A stretch of 64,000 nucleotides of DNA from Polymyxa betae. Its lineage: Eukaryota > Endomyxa > Phytomyxea > Plasmodiophorida > Plasmodiophoridae. The notes below the pieces were generated by a model, which made no database searches, was not told the DNA's origin, and saw only the letters and a list, made by a program, of their open reading frames with translations. The translations under genes were made by a program, and so were the position numbers. Below are positions 39,201 through 50,546 of this stretch, one piece after another. Every line of letters begins with the position of its first letter. The stretch's first letter is position 1. The stretch lies in NCBI GenBank assembly GCA_003693705.1, contig RBZT01000633.1, forward strand, positions 62,001 to 126,000, given 5' to 3'.

Positions 39201-41201
39201 ACGGCAACAAGGTGAAAATTGTTGAGCAAGGTGGCGCTCGTGTCGTAGCGCTAGCGCTGACTTCATCAGAAACGAGCGCCGATATCATCGCCATCCAGGT
39301 AATTTGACTTGTTTTAACCCTGCAGATGGTTTATTCGAGTTCAGATCACAATGCGATGCATTGCTTCGCTAGCTATGGTATCTCAGAACGCTGATAAACT
39401 CGTCGAGGATAACGTCGTTAAAATTATTGCCACGGTTTCCAAAACCCACATAGAAAACACTCAAGTCTCAGAACAGGTTTGATGCCTTGTTTCAGCAATG
39501 TCGCCATCTTAACACCGAATTCTAGGCTGCGCAAACTATGCAAAACCTGTCTGGATGCAGCGATAAATCGAAAGAATCGATTGTCCGACAGAAAGGTGTT
39601 CACACGATTCTGTCGTTATGGGATGCGCACTATACCAACATTGTGATTGTGAACTCATGCTTAACCTGTTTGCATCAGTTATGCTCTACAATGCAATCGA
39701 GTGCCATTCCGGCCTTAATCTGCAAGCTCGGTTAGCAAAAGAAGCTCAGCAACAGGACATATTTGAACATGTAACAGGTGGTCTTGACATGCTTCTAAAG
39801 CAGAGTGAATCATTGCTGAACAAGGAGACCCTATTCGCTGTATCAGTGCAGCTACTTGCCGATCTGGCTTTTAATGAACAGATCTGCAATGTGCTGGTAG
39901 ACAGATCGATTGTGAAACGAGTAATCCAGGCGGCCGATAAACACGCCTTTGACATGAACATCGTCAAATCTGTTCTAAGGCTGATCATCATTCTGGCCAA
40001 CGCATCCGAAGAATTGTGCATTGATGTAAATAATCAACTCCATTTCAACCTTTGTCTGACTATTTGTGCTAGGTAGCCAAACAAGGGGCGATGGAATGGC
40101 CCAAATTAATGATGTCAACTCGACCAGATTCAGTAGATCTCTGGTCAGAATGTATGCTTTGCTGGACAGCATTAGCAGGTCACGATGTGCTAAGCATTCA
40201 AACCGAATATAACCATGTTCTACAGGAGCAGCACAGAACATTCTTATCGCACTGCCATTCATTGAGTCAGTCAACGTCGGCTTAGAACGGTTCAAGCACA
40301 ACGTGAATTTTGTAAAATGTGGCGCAACGCTATGGTCGCGGCTATCCATGTATCCAGTTGGGATCAAGTTGATGATAGAGCAAAAATGCATTGCCACGAT
40401 CTTGCTAACACTAGCCGAACATTCCGATGTTGCATTCGTTATTGAGAAGTTAGTAAGAACTCTTACGAACATGGTATCACTGGTTTTAGTATGGAGCTTC
40501 AAGAAATCAAATTCGTCTTGGTTAGGTTACGATTGATATGTCATCATATTCGATTCTGATCCGTGAACGGGCCCCGAAACTGATCAAAGAACTTGTCAAT
40601 CGTCATTCGGGGAATAAAGTCACCGTTAAAGTTTGTCAAAAGTTCCTGAGTCGTATGGACGAGCTGGCTGCCATGGACGCTCATATTGGAAGCGTTCGCG
40701 ATCGTGTTCCTAAAGACATGCTTAACATGATCACCGGTAATCAGATGGTACATGGGTTATTGTTTGAGATTGACTTTGATAATAGCCGGTTCCATATTCC
40801 GAAAAATGCCCAAAGGCAACCGTCGAATCGTTTCGGTTTCAGAAGATTGCCAGTATCTAATTTGGCAAGATCCGAAAACATCACAGACCAAGTCGCTGGG
40901 TTTCTGTCATGTCAGCGAAGTCAGGTAAGACACATAAAAATGCATCAGCAAACTACTGCATTAAATACATGGAACCCATAGGCCCGGGGCCTGTACGGCA
41001 GAATTACAGCACAAACCGTTGGTTGGTCGACCAGCGGACCCATCGGCCAGTTTTGCCATCTTCAGCAGACGGCAGAAAAATCCGTTGTCGTTAGAGGCAC
41101 AGAGCCCGGAAGTAGCTCGAGCTTGGCTGGTCGCTCTGGAGCTGCTGCAAACTCTGAACCATCGAGGCAATGCCAAAGAGGCGTTTGACAGCAGTAAATA
41201 G
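30278..41201 (+). CDS. Giant myosin: motor, IQ motifs, armadillo-like repeats, C-terminal PH domain
   Basis: Actin motor with a very large tail, roughly 2,800-2,900 residues over about 40 exons. The N-terminal SH3-like piece includes [16 protein letters not shown]. The motor has P-loop [16 protein letters not shown] (31090), switch I NHNSSRFGK split by intron 31287-31334, HYLNQ, switch [22 protein letters not shown] (near 32400), [20 protein letters not shown] and [15 protein letters not shown]. One or two IQ motifs follow ([20 protein letters not shown], near 33550). The tail runs about 33.7-40.5 kb as helical repeats of armadillo/HEAT type, for example [19 protein letters not shown] and [12 protein letters not shown]. 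The C-terminus is a PH domain: [58 protein letters not shown]; stop 41199-41201. No stop, start or spacer separates motor and tail. The first exon and the splice near 37740-37800 are uncertain. Confidence 0.85.
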
Positions 41202-41406
41202 AAGATCTGAGGTGCCTGATAACAATAATAAGCTTTCAAGATAAAAGCAAATTTAAAGAATGAACACTGTCAAATCAATCAGCATCGTAGATCATTTAGA
41301 GCAATGACTTTTGAGACATTGTGAGCGGTTACCGGTACATACAGTACAGTGCGTGGATAAAAGTCGTGTCGCACTTTTTTCATCATCAAATCAGACTGTG
41401 GAAAAT

Positions 41407-41430
41407 GGTGCGCAGTTAATACTGCGCACC
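41407..41430. repeat. Perfect inverted repeat, 10-base arms, 4-base loop
   Basis: GGTGCGCAGT-TAAT-ACTGCGCACC. It lies between the myosin stop and the ARL2 start, about 50 bases upstream of the ARL2 ATG. Could be a protein-binding palindrome or a hairpin in the ARL2 5' leader. Confidence 0.9.
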
Positions 41431-41478
41431 GTGGAATCTGGATGCTTGGAATCAGTCCTGAGAAGGAAACAGGTGAGC

Positions 41479-42190
41479 ATGGGTTTGCTGCAGATTCTGA
41501 AGAAAGTCAAACGCAAAGAGAAGCAGATGCGTATTCTAATGCTGTAAACATCCCCCATATTAGAATATTTCTATATTGCATGTCTGAGATGCGATTTTGT
41601 GCAGCGGCCTGGATAATGCCGGCAAGACCACGATCGTGAAGAAGTTCTCTGGTGAAGATGTCACTACTGTTAGTTCAGCCATGAAATCATGGTGATAGTT
41701 CGTTGATTTTTATGCTGCAGATCAGTCCTACTTTGGGGTTTCAAATATCGACATTAGACTATCGAGGGTATACATTAAACATCTGGGATGTTGGAGGACA
41801 GACCACAATCCGTTCTTATTGGCGTAATTATTTCGAAAGAACGGACGGTCTGATTTGGGTCGTTGACAGCGTCGACGTTCTACGGTTGAAAGAATGTCGA
41901 GCACATCTGCACGAGATTCTTCAGGAAGAGGTCGTTGCACGGTTCACGACGTCGCTATCGCTTATGGTTTGTAGAGATTAGCTGGCGCGTCGTTGCTGAT
42001 CCTTGCCAATAAACAAGATCTGGATGGAGCTTTGAGCCAGGAGCAGATGGCCGAAGTCCTGCAGCTGGATAGGATCGTCTCACATCATTGGCAGATCGTT
42101 GCGGTTTGTGCAACATCCGGCCAAGGCTTGCATCAGGCAGTCGATTGGCTCGTTGAGGACATCGCTAATCGTATCTTTTTACTGGAATAA
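41479..42190 (+). CDS. ARL2: ARL2, ADP-ribosylation-factor-like small GTPase
   Basis: Regulates tubulin folding cofactors and delivery of lipidated cargo. Exons are split by introns at about 41545-41608, 41665-41721 and 41938-41981. The start [18 protein letters not shown] matches human ARL2. P-loop GLDNAGKTT; switch I SPTLGFQI; switch [31 protein letters not shown]-terminal IANRIFLLE. All guanine-nucleotide motifs are intact. ARL3 is the alternative, but the N-terminus and SHHWQI favour ARL2. The start at 41479 gives the family's exact N-terminus. Confidence 0.93.
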
Positions 42191-42385
42191 TATCTGAAAC
42201 GGGGACATAGAATTTATGCTAATATAGATCGTTATGGCAATTTCTAACGCTTCGTTTTGGTAAAAGATTATAATATAAAACGAATGGTTGAAAATTCCTC
42301 GGCAGAGAGGCATCTGAAACGAGATGAGCGAGAAGGACAAACAGCGGAGTGATTTACCATCTATTTACAGAAACTGTTTTGTGAT

Positions 42386-42741
42386 TCAGAACGTTTTTGA
42401 TGCCTCATCTTCTGAGCGATTTTTATTGTTTCTATTGACGAATACTTCCGGGTTGGATTTCGATAGCCCATTATACATGAGATAATTAGTTAATGCTCGC
42501 ATGGCACTATATTCACATAAGCAGATGATGGTCAGTATGGTATTGCTCATACATACTCTTGTTTGAGCTCAATGATACGATCCGGGCAGGTCTCGTGCAT
42601 ATTGGCCCGAAATTGGGTTACAATCATCGTCCGGATCGAGTCGTACTTCCGAGTCGATTTCGGGGCGATATAGGCGGCCAATCGCAGACAATCGCGATAT
42701 AGCTGCCGACTGGTTCGGTTCAGGACCGTCATCGGGCTCAC
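42386..42741 (-). CDS. LYR-motif (complex 1 LYR family) protein, probably mitochondrial
   Basis: LYR proteins bind acyl-ACP and serve as assembly factors for Fe-S clusters or respiratory complexes. Two exons: 42741-42557 and 42506-42386, intron 50 bases; 101 residues. The motif SRQLYRDCLRLAAYI stands near the N-terminus, followed by a basic helix and the family's downstream Phe-Arg in TQFRANMHETCPDRIIELKQ, then DAMRALTNYLMYNG. The tail is polar. I cannot assign it to a specific LYRM subfamily. It lies convergent with ARL2 (stops about 200 bases apart). Confidence 0.65.
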
Positions 42742-43035
42742 CAGATGGATATTTGTTATGTTGGCCCAATGTAGAGCGCAATCCGGCTGCGAGAGCGACT
42801 AATGGGCCAACATTCCTAAACACGTCCAATGGACAGGAGGGGCCTGGAAGCAAAGTTCCCGATTGGAACATTATCTTGATAATTTCAAACGATGGTAATG
42901 TTGGATAGAGAATTGTCAAATCAATGTTTGATAAAGATCTGTCAGATTCGATCTGATTTTATTTAAACCAATATATACAGCATGAATAGAATTGGTACAA
43001 TATGGAGACATATTATACAATGAGATGCCCGATAG
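42742..43035. other. Gap between two minus-strand genes
   Basis: A minus-strand open frame (42919-42569) overlaps the LYR first exon in another frame and is judged a shadow. Nothing else seen. Confidence 0.5.
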
Positions 43036-45000
43036 TCATCTCTGAAAACTGAAACCGATGAAATGGTGCTGGTGCTCCTCGGAAATCGTGTGGGCGTCCG
43101 CCGGTGAATGCAGCGGCATGCCGGTGATCTCCGAATCGAAGTACCGGGTGTCGTACGGGCCCATCAAATCTGGGACGAATGGCGGCGGAATCAGTTTTTT
43201 CTCTGTCACCCAACCAAGGTGAGAAGAATGTGCTCTGACGAGTGCTCAGTAATCACCTAGATTGTCCCAGTTGATGGGTTTAAAGAACGGATGCGATCTG
43301 ATTTCTTGATCGCCTTTCGAGCCGAGACGAACCGATGGCTCTCGACACAGCATGCGCTTTAGAAGCGATCTGCATCCAGAATCAGCACCGACCGTTCGGC
43401 ATACGAACCGGACGTACTTTGCGTTGTTGGAAACATGTTTCGGATAGTTGATCTTTTGAGTGAGAATCTTTTTCTGGAGCACATTACGATCGGCGGAATC
43501 GAAGGGGATTTGCCCTGTCAGCATCTCAAATAAAAGGATTCCAAGACTCCACCTACAAAAACACTCTTTAATTTATAAAACACCTTGCTTGAAATGAGAA
43601 GATTGCAATGCATTCGGGGATACAATAATCCGGAAAGATCAACCAACGATAAAACATTTGAGCGCTCACCAATCAGCAGGTTTCCCATACGGGTTCTTCC
43701 TAGAGACGACTTCAGGCGCCAGATAGGCCAACGTCCCGCATAACGTTCGCGTCCCTTCAACGTTCAGTGGTTTCGCCAGACCGAAACTGAGCAGCCCGTA
43801 ATCAGTATGACAAAGAAGTATCAAGACGTTATAACAACTCGGTCAGGCAGATATGGCCATCAGTTTGGATCAGGAGGTTCTCGGGCCTAACAGCAGAGCT
43901 AAGTTTCGGTGAAAGGCGTTTGAAAGCAGCGCCGACTTCAGATCGCGATAGATAATGTTGCGAGAATGCAGATGGGAGATGGCCAGTACGATTTCGGCAG
44001 CGTAGAAGACGGCCATCGGCTCAAGAAAGAAGTTCTCGGCGTTCAGGCGGCTGAACAACTCGCCACCGGGGCTGTGAATCGATCAGCATAATATGCAGAT
44101 CATTGCTGTCATGATATCAACGCACATGAAATCAAGAATCAGATAGAGCTTGGCCGGTGTCTGGAACGCATATCGCAAATGCACACTGAAATGATCGGTT
44201 GGAAACAGCTCAGCAAAAACAGCAGAAATGGTCTTTAAGGAATAGAAAATCATACAGCTTCAACTTGATGGAATTCCAACTTAGGTGAAAGAGAGCACTG
44301 AATAAGATCCTTCAATGTATAATCGACTTACATGAAGGGATGTGAAGCAGCGACCAAGACGGATTTCTCATCGTGAACATAATTGATGCAGTTCTTTTCC
44401 ACCAATTCGCCTTTCTTCATGCACTGTTTCAATAATGAGACTGGAACACTCCTCAATAGCGGGGCGGGCTCTACCTTCATGGCGAAGATCTCTTTTGTCT
44501 CGGTGTTTTCAACTAAATAAACCTTGCCATACCCGCCTTGGCCGAGCACCGACAATACCATAAAATCGTCCAGATGCACCTTCTTGCCGGCATTCCTGAA
44601 AAGCCTTTAAAAGCGCATATTCTTTTGCAGAAAAAATTTCATACAGAAGCTGGGCAGGCTGACGAGGAGTCGACCCCAATGCCGACGGCCCATGATATGA
44701 TGATGACAACGGAATCAGATCAAGGTCGTTGGCCTCGGTCCCAACCTCGACCTCGACTGGCTCATGGGCCGACTGCTGCGAATCGCTGCAGGCACAGCCG
44801 AGATAAGGCGACGTCGATGACGGCGGCGAAAACTCGAACTGGAGCTGGGTCTGCGAGCAATCCGGGCAGGACCCGGTGTCCGGCATTGGGGTGAACTGGC
44901 AGCGATCCAATTGAAGCTCCCGCAAACAGTACAGTACCAGCACGTCATTGCAGACATCAGGTTGCGCCCACGCAGTATTTTTGTTGCGTCTGTCACGCAT
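43036..45000 (-). CDS. AGC-family Ser/Thr protein kinase (Akt/S6K/SGK-like)
   Basis: Ten exons on the minus strand: 45000-44645, 44595-44475, 44423-44332, 44185-44126, 44071-43937, 43886-43839, 43786-43670, 43552-43418, 43369-43257 and 43202-43036; about 447 residues. Glycine loop [20 protein letters not shown] with VAIK-type Lys; HRD loop RDLKPENLLI (seen as IIYRDLKPENL); [10 protein letters not shown]; activation loop [34 protein letters not shown]. The AGC tail is clear: [23 protein letters not shown], turn-motif-like MPLHSP, and a hydrophobic motif FIGFSF just before the end. The N-terminus is Ser/acidic with two CxxC pairs (CPDC, CAC), not a PH domain, so it is not a classical Akt. Two introns (146 and 117 bases) are longer than usual. 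Confidence 0.9.
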
Positions 45001-45589
45001 TTCTATATGTTTGTTGCAACTGTTTTGACATGGTGAAATACAGAGTACTAGTAAGGGCAGGCTTTGATGTTCCTGGGATGAGTTTTAGGACTCAATTGCA
45101 GAGCCATATCGTGACTTCAATTTCGTCACCATGTTCTGTCAGAGTCTGACTCTTGAAACCTTTCTTGTTCTTGTTGAGTTTATCCGTTTCTGGAATTTGT
45201 TCCAATTGGAGTATTCCGTTTCCTATTCTACTTAACAGCCAAATATGGGATCTCTACTGTAAGAAGCATTCTGATGCGAACCACACTGCTCTAGATAGAT
45301 ATATCATGGCATAACAACTGCAAGCACTTGTGATCCTAGACACCTGTTGCCTCTGCCAAACTTGAAACGCAGATCCTCGTGTTTGACATTGAGAAAGACG
45401 CGCCTTTCTTCAACTTAATCTGAATCTAGACTACGACAGGTTGCTTGTGATCTGAAATTATGCCTGTCTTTATGATGCTCGTCGTATTCTATTGATCCAT
45501 TGAACTCGCATATCGTCGCGGCTAACCGTACTGGACCTCTCACTTGGTCGCAAAGCGGAGGTCGACTGCACTCAAAATTCAGCCACGCA
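45001..45589. other. Intergenic, no gene recognised
   Basis: About 590 bases between the kinase start and the HYLS1 stop, presumed promoter of the kinase. No ORF or RNA gene that I can support. Confidence 0.5.
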
Positions 45590-46291
45590 TCACGAAAATC
45601 GAGACCTTGCCTTGGTATGCTTTTTCCAATTATCTGGCTGATACTGGGCCATCGAGGTCGCCGGTCGACGCCTTCTTGTCTTCTTTTCCCATTCTGTACA
45701 AGGACGTTAGAGACTGGAAGTCGTTAATTACATAATCAGTAAACACCATGGCTAAACTTCTTAAATAATGCCACCGGGTCTGAAGAACGAAAGGATGATC
45801 TAGGAGCCGGTCTGGAAGTCTTTGCTGCCTGCCTGTATTCCACATGTTGTTCTGACTTATTCTCTGCACTTTCAGGATCGTCTTCTCTTTCAAAGTAATG
45901 TAACGCTTCCTGTTCGATTCCATCTTGCTCATCCTCTGCCCAAGGCGTTTCCTTTCCGTATCTTAACAACCGGAAACAATATGCAATGATTTTTTGCTAC
46001 TTGACGGTGCGAGTTTGGCTCGAGTTTTTTCACTCGGCGTGGCGCTGGTAGGAAGTCTCGTAATGACGATCTTCTGGGCAATTCGGGAGATGCCTTCTCA
46101 CTGGTGCTGTTAGCATCGTCATCGGTGACAGGCCTAGGCGTTGATATTCGTTCGACAAATCGCTTGAGGACAACATCGTCGATGTCGGTAAAGCCCTGCA
46201 CTCATCACTCCGTAAACGATATCAAGCAACCTGAGCCCAGTACCAGAAGCGACAGCTGACGGCGAACGTCATCGATCGTGAAGTCGACCAT
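45590..46291 (-). CDS. HYLS1: HYLS1-like centriole protein
   Basis: Centriolar protein needed for ciliogenesis and centriole integrity. Four exons: 46291-46244, 46195-46001, 45951-45747 and 45693-45590, introns 48-53 bases; 183 residues. The N-terminal helix MVDFTIDDVRRQLSLLGFTD matches the short conserved start of HYLS1 proteins. The C-terminal HYLS box appears as SSDPVALFKKFSHEWEKK, followed by a basic stretch and an end near NWKKHTKARSRFS. The middle is acidic and disordered. Both conserved ends are present and the gene is short, as in many protists. Confidence 0.75.
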
Positions 46292-46496
46292 CTACAGCGA
46301 TGGTTAAGTACAAATGAACCAATCTCTCTTTGAAGGTGGTTGTCTCTTTCACATCAGACGTAACATTATTACTATAGGCTGCGCTCATCTTGATACATGA
46401 TTCTGCAACCTACCATTCATGATGGTTTGTTGGGGTCATGATGTTGGGTCGTCAGAAATAAGATCGTTGTATCTGCCATTTCTCAACGTCGCTGTT

Positions 46497-46799
46497 TCAT
46501 AATTTCAACCTGGTGGCTCCGAGTTTGATGGGCCTTTCAAGTCCAAGGAAATACTTCGCCTGGCCGCTCTCAGGTTCATAGACCAGAGTCCCACTGTGCG
46601 TCCAGAATATACAGTATCGATCTTGAAAATGGCAGTACGTTTGGGCAATATGTCGATCTCTATTTTCCGGGAGCCTTTTAGAAGACTTGATAATGGCGTC
46701 GTCTGCTATTAAGAGAGCATTGAGCCGTATCAATGATGTAACATAACAGATTATAGGACTACATTGCCATTGCAGGTAGTGCGAACAGAGATACCGCAC
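46497..46799 (-). CDS. Hypothetical protein, divergent from succinyl-CoA ligase
   Basis: 100-codon open frame starting 22 bases from the SUCLG2 start codon on the opposite strand. The C-terminal half (HFQDRYCIFWTHSGTLVYEP, ending GATRLKL) reads like a folded protein; the N-terminal part may contain an unrecognised intron. Family unknown, moderate doubt that it is a gene. Confidence 0.35.
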   Translation of the reverse strand: MRYLCSHYLQWQCSPIICYVTSLIRLNALLIADDAIIKSSKRLPENRDRHIAQTYCHFQDRYCIFWTHSGTLVYEPESGQAKYFLGLERPIKLGATRLKL

Positions 46800-46821
46800 A
46801 CACTAGAAGAGACCTCGATCA

Positions 46822-48603
46822 ATGGCGTCGCTCCTCCGGCGGTTTGCGATCCCGACCTGGGCGTCAACCTCGCGTCGCTTTTTGCATCTGGTACTGGCCA
46901 TACCCTCATCGAAAGCAGGAGCCGCGCTTAATGATTCGTTCAGCATGAATACCAGAGCAAGGCTATCATGGCGTCGTATGGCGTCAATGTACAGAAAGGC
47001 GATGTTGCAGGCAGCGTCCAGGAGTCTCAGAAGGTTGCTAAGAAGCTAATCGATGAGAACGCCAAGGATCTCGTCGTCAAAGCGCAAATTCTTGCGGGTG
47101 GCCGAGGCAAAGGGCATTTCGATAATGGATTCAAAGGTGCTGCAGTTGCAAAACAATTAAGTTGAGAATGTCGCTGAACGGCTTGCTTCGTTCAGGTGGT
47201 GTGAAGCTGTGTCGTACGGCCGAGCAGGTATCAGATGTGACCGCCAAGATGTTGGGGGCCAGCTTGATCACCGAGCAGACCGGCCCCCAAGGCCAGCCTG
47301 TCAGCAAGGTCCTCATTCTTGAAGGAATCAATTTCGATCGCGAGCTATATTTCGCTATTCTGCTGGATAGAACCCATGATGATGTCGTCGTCGTATGCTC
47401 TGAAATGGGCGGTATGGATATTGAAAAGGTCACCATACAACTTTTCACGCTTTTTGATTCGACTATTTTTTAAAAATATTTTTTTACCCTTTTACGTTAA
47501 TATTTATTTATTGGAAATGGCACAATAGGTGCCTTAATCTTCCTTCGGACAGGTGTCTGTCGAACATCCAGAGGCGATCAACACGTTTCCGATCGATATT
47601 GGGGTCGGTATGGACGACGAAGTCACCGACCGCATCGTCAAGACGCTCGGGTTCACGAACAACGCCAGCGCCGCCGACGCCAAGGCGCAGATGCAGTCGC
47701 TGTACAAACTGTTCATGGAGCAGGACGCCACCCAGTTGGAAATCAACCCGCTTGTAGAAACCACCGATCATAAGGTTGATGGGCCGTACTGACCCCCCAT
47801 CGATGTATCGCTCATCGTACTCAATGATTGAAAGGTGTTCTGCGTCGATGCGAAAATCAATTTCGACGACAACGCCTCATTCCGCCATAAGGTCAGCTGC
47901 GGCAGCGACGGGTAGTATCATACTTTGTTGTTCAGATCGCAAATAGGACCTTTTCGCTGAAAGGGACTTCTCAATGGAAGACCCTCGAGAGGTCCAGGCT
48001 GCAAAATTCAATCTGAACTATATCGGCCTGGACGGGAAAATTGGGTATGGCCTGAATCGAACCGACGACTATCTTGCCGATGTAATTTTATCGCCCAGGT
48101 GTATGGTGAATGGAGCTGGTTTGGCAATGGCCACCATGGACATCATTAAGCTGCATGGCGGTACGCCTGCCAACTTCCTTGATGTCGGCGGTAGCGCTGA
48201 CACGACCCAGGTCTGCTGCCGCTTGATTTTTGGATCCCTATCTTGTGGAAGAACAGTGTTCTGATTTCCTGTATATTAGGTTGCTGAGGCGTTCAAGATT
48301 TTAAACAGCGACCCGAATGTCGAGGTCATTTTAGTGAACATATTCGGTGGAATCATGAAATGCGATGTGATCGCTCAAGGTACGGCGCGGTCGCCGTCCC
48401 ATAATATCAATTTTTGAGCGTGTCATCTAGGAATTGTGGACGCTCTCAAATTAGCCAACTTATCGGTCCCGCTGGTAGTTCGCCTGGAAGGAACCAACGT
48501 CGACAAGGGCAAACTCATCATGGAAGAAAGCGGCCTGAATATCACAATGGCCAGCGATCTCGACGATGCTGCCAGGAAGGCTGTCAAGGCTCTCTCCAGC
48601 TAA
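46822..48603 (+). CDS. SUCLG2: Succinyl-CoA ligase beta subunit, mitochondrial (GTP-type-like)
   Basis: TCA-cycle enzyme making GTP or ATP from succinyl-CoA; pairs with SUCLG1. A basic Arg/Ser-rich presequence ([20 protein letters not shown]) leads to [17 protein letters not shown]-grasp landmarks: [17 protein letters not shown]-like [94 protein letters not shown] and [16 protein letters not shown]. About eight introns, one of roughly 120 bases (near 47430-47552) and very A/T-rich. [12 protein letters not shown] and FDDNA favour the GTP-specific (SUCLG2) form; nucleotide choice cannot be proved from this. Confidence 0.93.
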
Positions 48604-48787
48604 GAAGACTCAAGGAATCGTCTTCTTCAATGTATTTAATTGTTTCAAATTTCACTAGGACTTAACAAGTACCGTTTACTCAATAGAATCATCCAAAATA
48701 TTGATATTTCGCTTCTTTATACCGAATTTTTTTCAATGTCGTGATTCAACGGTCGAATCATGTTCGACAGAACACTGTTAAGTTAAA

Positions 48788-50106
48788 ATGGGCCTATTAG
48801 GGTTCGACCCGCATCTCCTAACCGAAACTGTCAAGAACATGGCCTTGCCAGCTGCCAAGGCACAGGCCGCTAACCAGACCGCTCAGGCGCGGGCCGATAA
48901 GAAGGCCAAAGAAGATCGCGAGAAAGAGGTGAAATCATCACGAGGCGGCGACGTCGAACCATCGAACGGCTTGACTCCTGCCGATCTGCCGCCTCTGCCA
49001 AAAGAATTTCAGCCGACCAGCAACGGCACCGATTACGACGGCTGGGATCTAATATGGGAGGATCAGTTTGACGGGCATAAACTGGACCATAAGAAATGGT
49101 CAACAGATATTGATTGCAGACATAAGGAGCTGCAATGCTATACAAAACGACCTGATAATGTCTATGTTCGTGATGGGCGCTTATTCCTACACGCTCGGGT
49201 GCATCCGGATGGCTATACGCCATCACATTCAGATGAATGTACGCGAGAGAACGATTGTATAGCGACGAAGCTGTATACGAGCGGGCGTGTGAAAACCAAA
49301 GGCCTGTCCAAGTTCCGATATGGGAGGATCGAGATCCGGGCCCGAATGCCCAGAGGGCAGTTCCTTTGGCCCACGCTCTGGATGCTGCCCGAGGACGAAG
49401 TTCATGGTGACTGGGCGGCCAGCGGTGAAATCGATATCGTCGAGACGACAGGAACCGACCCAAGGGCGTTCTCGTCCACGATTCATTTCGGCGGCGTCGC
49501 TGTACGATTGAATATCTGCTTTTGGCAGTTTGTTGAACTTTAACGGGTTTAACGCACCTTTTTACGCACATTTCGTATATATTTTCCACAGAGCCATTTT
49601 AGTTATCCATTTCGCAAATTTCCTGATTTGCTCTGATTTTCCATTAAAAAATGATGTTGATTTTTCCCATTGTAGCCCGACAACAAGTTTATCAGTTCGG
49701 GTGTGCAATCGCTTGTCAACAATGATAACATTCCGATCGATCTATCTGCTCGCTTTCGTACCTATCGTTTGGACTGGACGCCAAAATACCTGAGGGTGAC
49801 TAACGCAGCTCTCTGCTCGATGAATATCGCTGATTGGATTGGTTGTAGACGTTCTTCGAAGGGCAGAAAGTGCTCGATGTTGATCTGCAGCGTAAATTTG
49901 GTTCGATGTATAAGAAGAATGGTGCTCCATTCGACGAGGATTTCTACCTGCTCATGAACATGGCAGTTGGCGGCGAGTTCTTTGGCGGCGACGATCGCAA
50001 TTTGACCGTCTCGATGGCGAAATCCTGGGAACGACCCATTCTTGAAGTCGATTATGTTCGCGTCTTTCGAAAGGCTGACGACGATGATGATGATGAGGAC
50101 GATTGA
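48788..50106 (+). CDS. GH16 beta-1,3-glucanase-like protein without visible signal peptide
   Basis: GH16 laminarinases hydrolyse beta-1,3-glucans; some members only bind glucan. Exons 48788-49501, 49676-49795 and 49849-50106; 363 residues. After a K/A-rich N-terminus of about 75 residues, the fold begins DYDGWDLIWEDQFDGHKLDH. Strand motifs include SKFRYGRIEIRARMPRGQFLWPTLWMLP. The catalytic signature is SGEIDIVE with both Glu and the Asp (ExDxxE form with beta-bulge). The C-terminal strands include FYLLMNMAVGGEF. The first intron is unusually long (174 bases). The N-terminus is not hydrophobic, so either the real start lies upstream or the protein is cytosolic. Confidence 0.88.
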
Positions 50107-50546
50107 GACGACGCCCAGTCATCAAACAGCACTTCAACCAGTTAGGTTCATTCGATGTCTTAACAACCGCTAGCAGTGATTCCGATCTTGGCTATAATAC
50201 ACCCTAACCTAACGCCTTAGAACGTTATCTTGTCTTAACGTACCTCGGCCAGCTTCGGCTGGCCCACAGAGATCCGTTTGCAAATCAACGCACAAAACTG
50301 AGCTTGCAGCGAATATTCACGCACATTGTATTGTCAGTTGAAACTTTTCCAATTTGGCGCCAGTGCATTTATCTCTCCAACACACAGTTTTAAAACTCAT
50401 GTCACGAAAAGTTTCACAAATTTACGCAAATGCGATTTCGATTTCTGAAAACACAGCTGAATAAAGTACTAAAGGCGTTCCATATCTCATATTCCTTGTG
50501 TCTTTGTGGCAGATTCATAACATAAGTGTATTGTCGGTTATGCATC
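50107..50546. other. Intergenic, no gene recognised
   Basis: About 440 bases; CCTCGGCCAGCTTCGGCTGGCC near 50245 can form a short hairpin. Presumed 3' end of the GH16 gene and promoter of pyridoxal kinase. Confidence 0.45.

Noticed and set aside
48870-49589. 239-codon minus-strand frame
   Set aside because: Antisense to the GH16 catalytic exon, whose plus frame shows clear family motifs.
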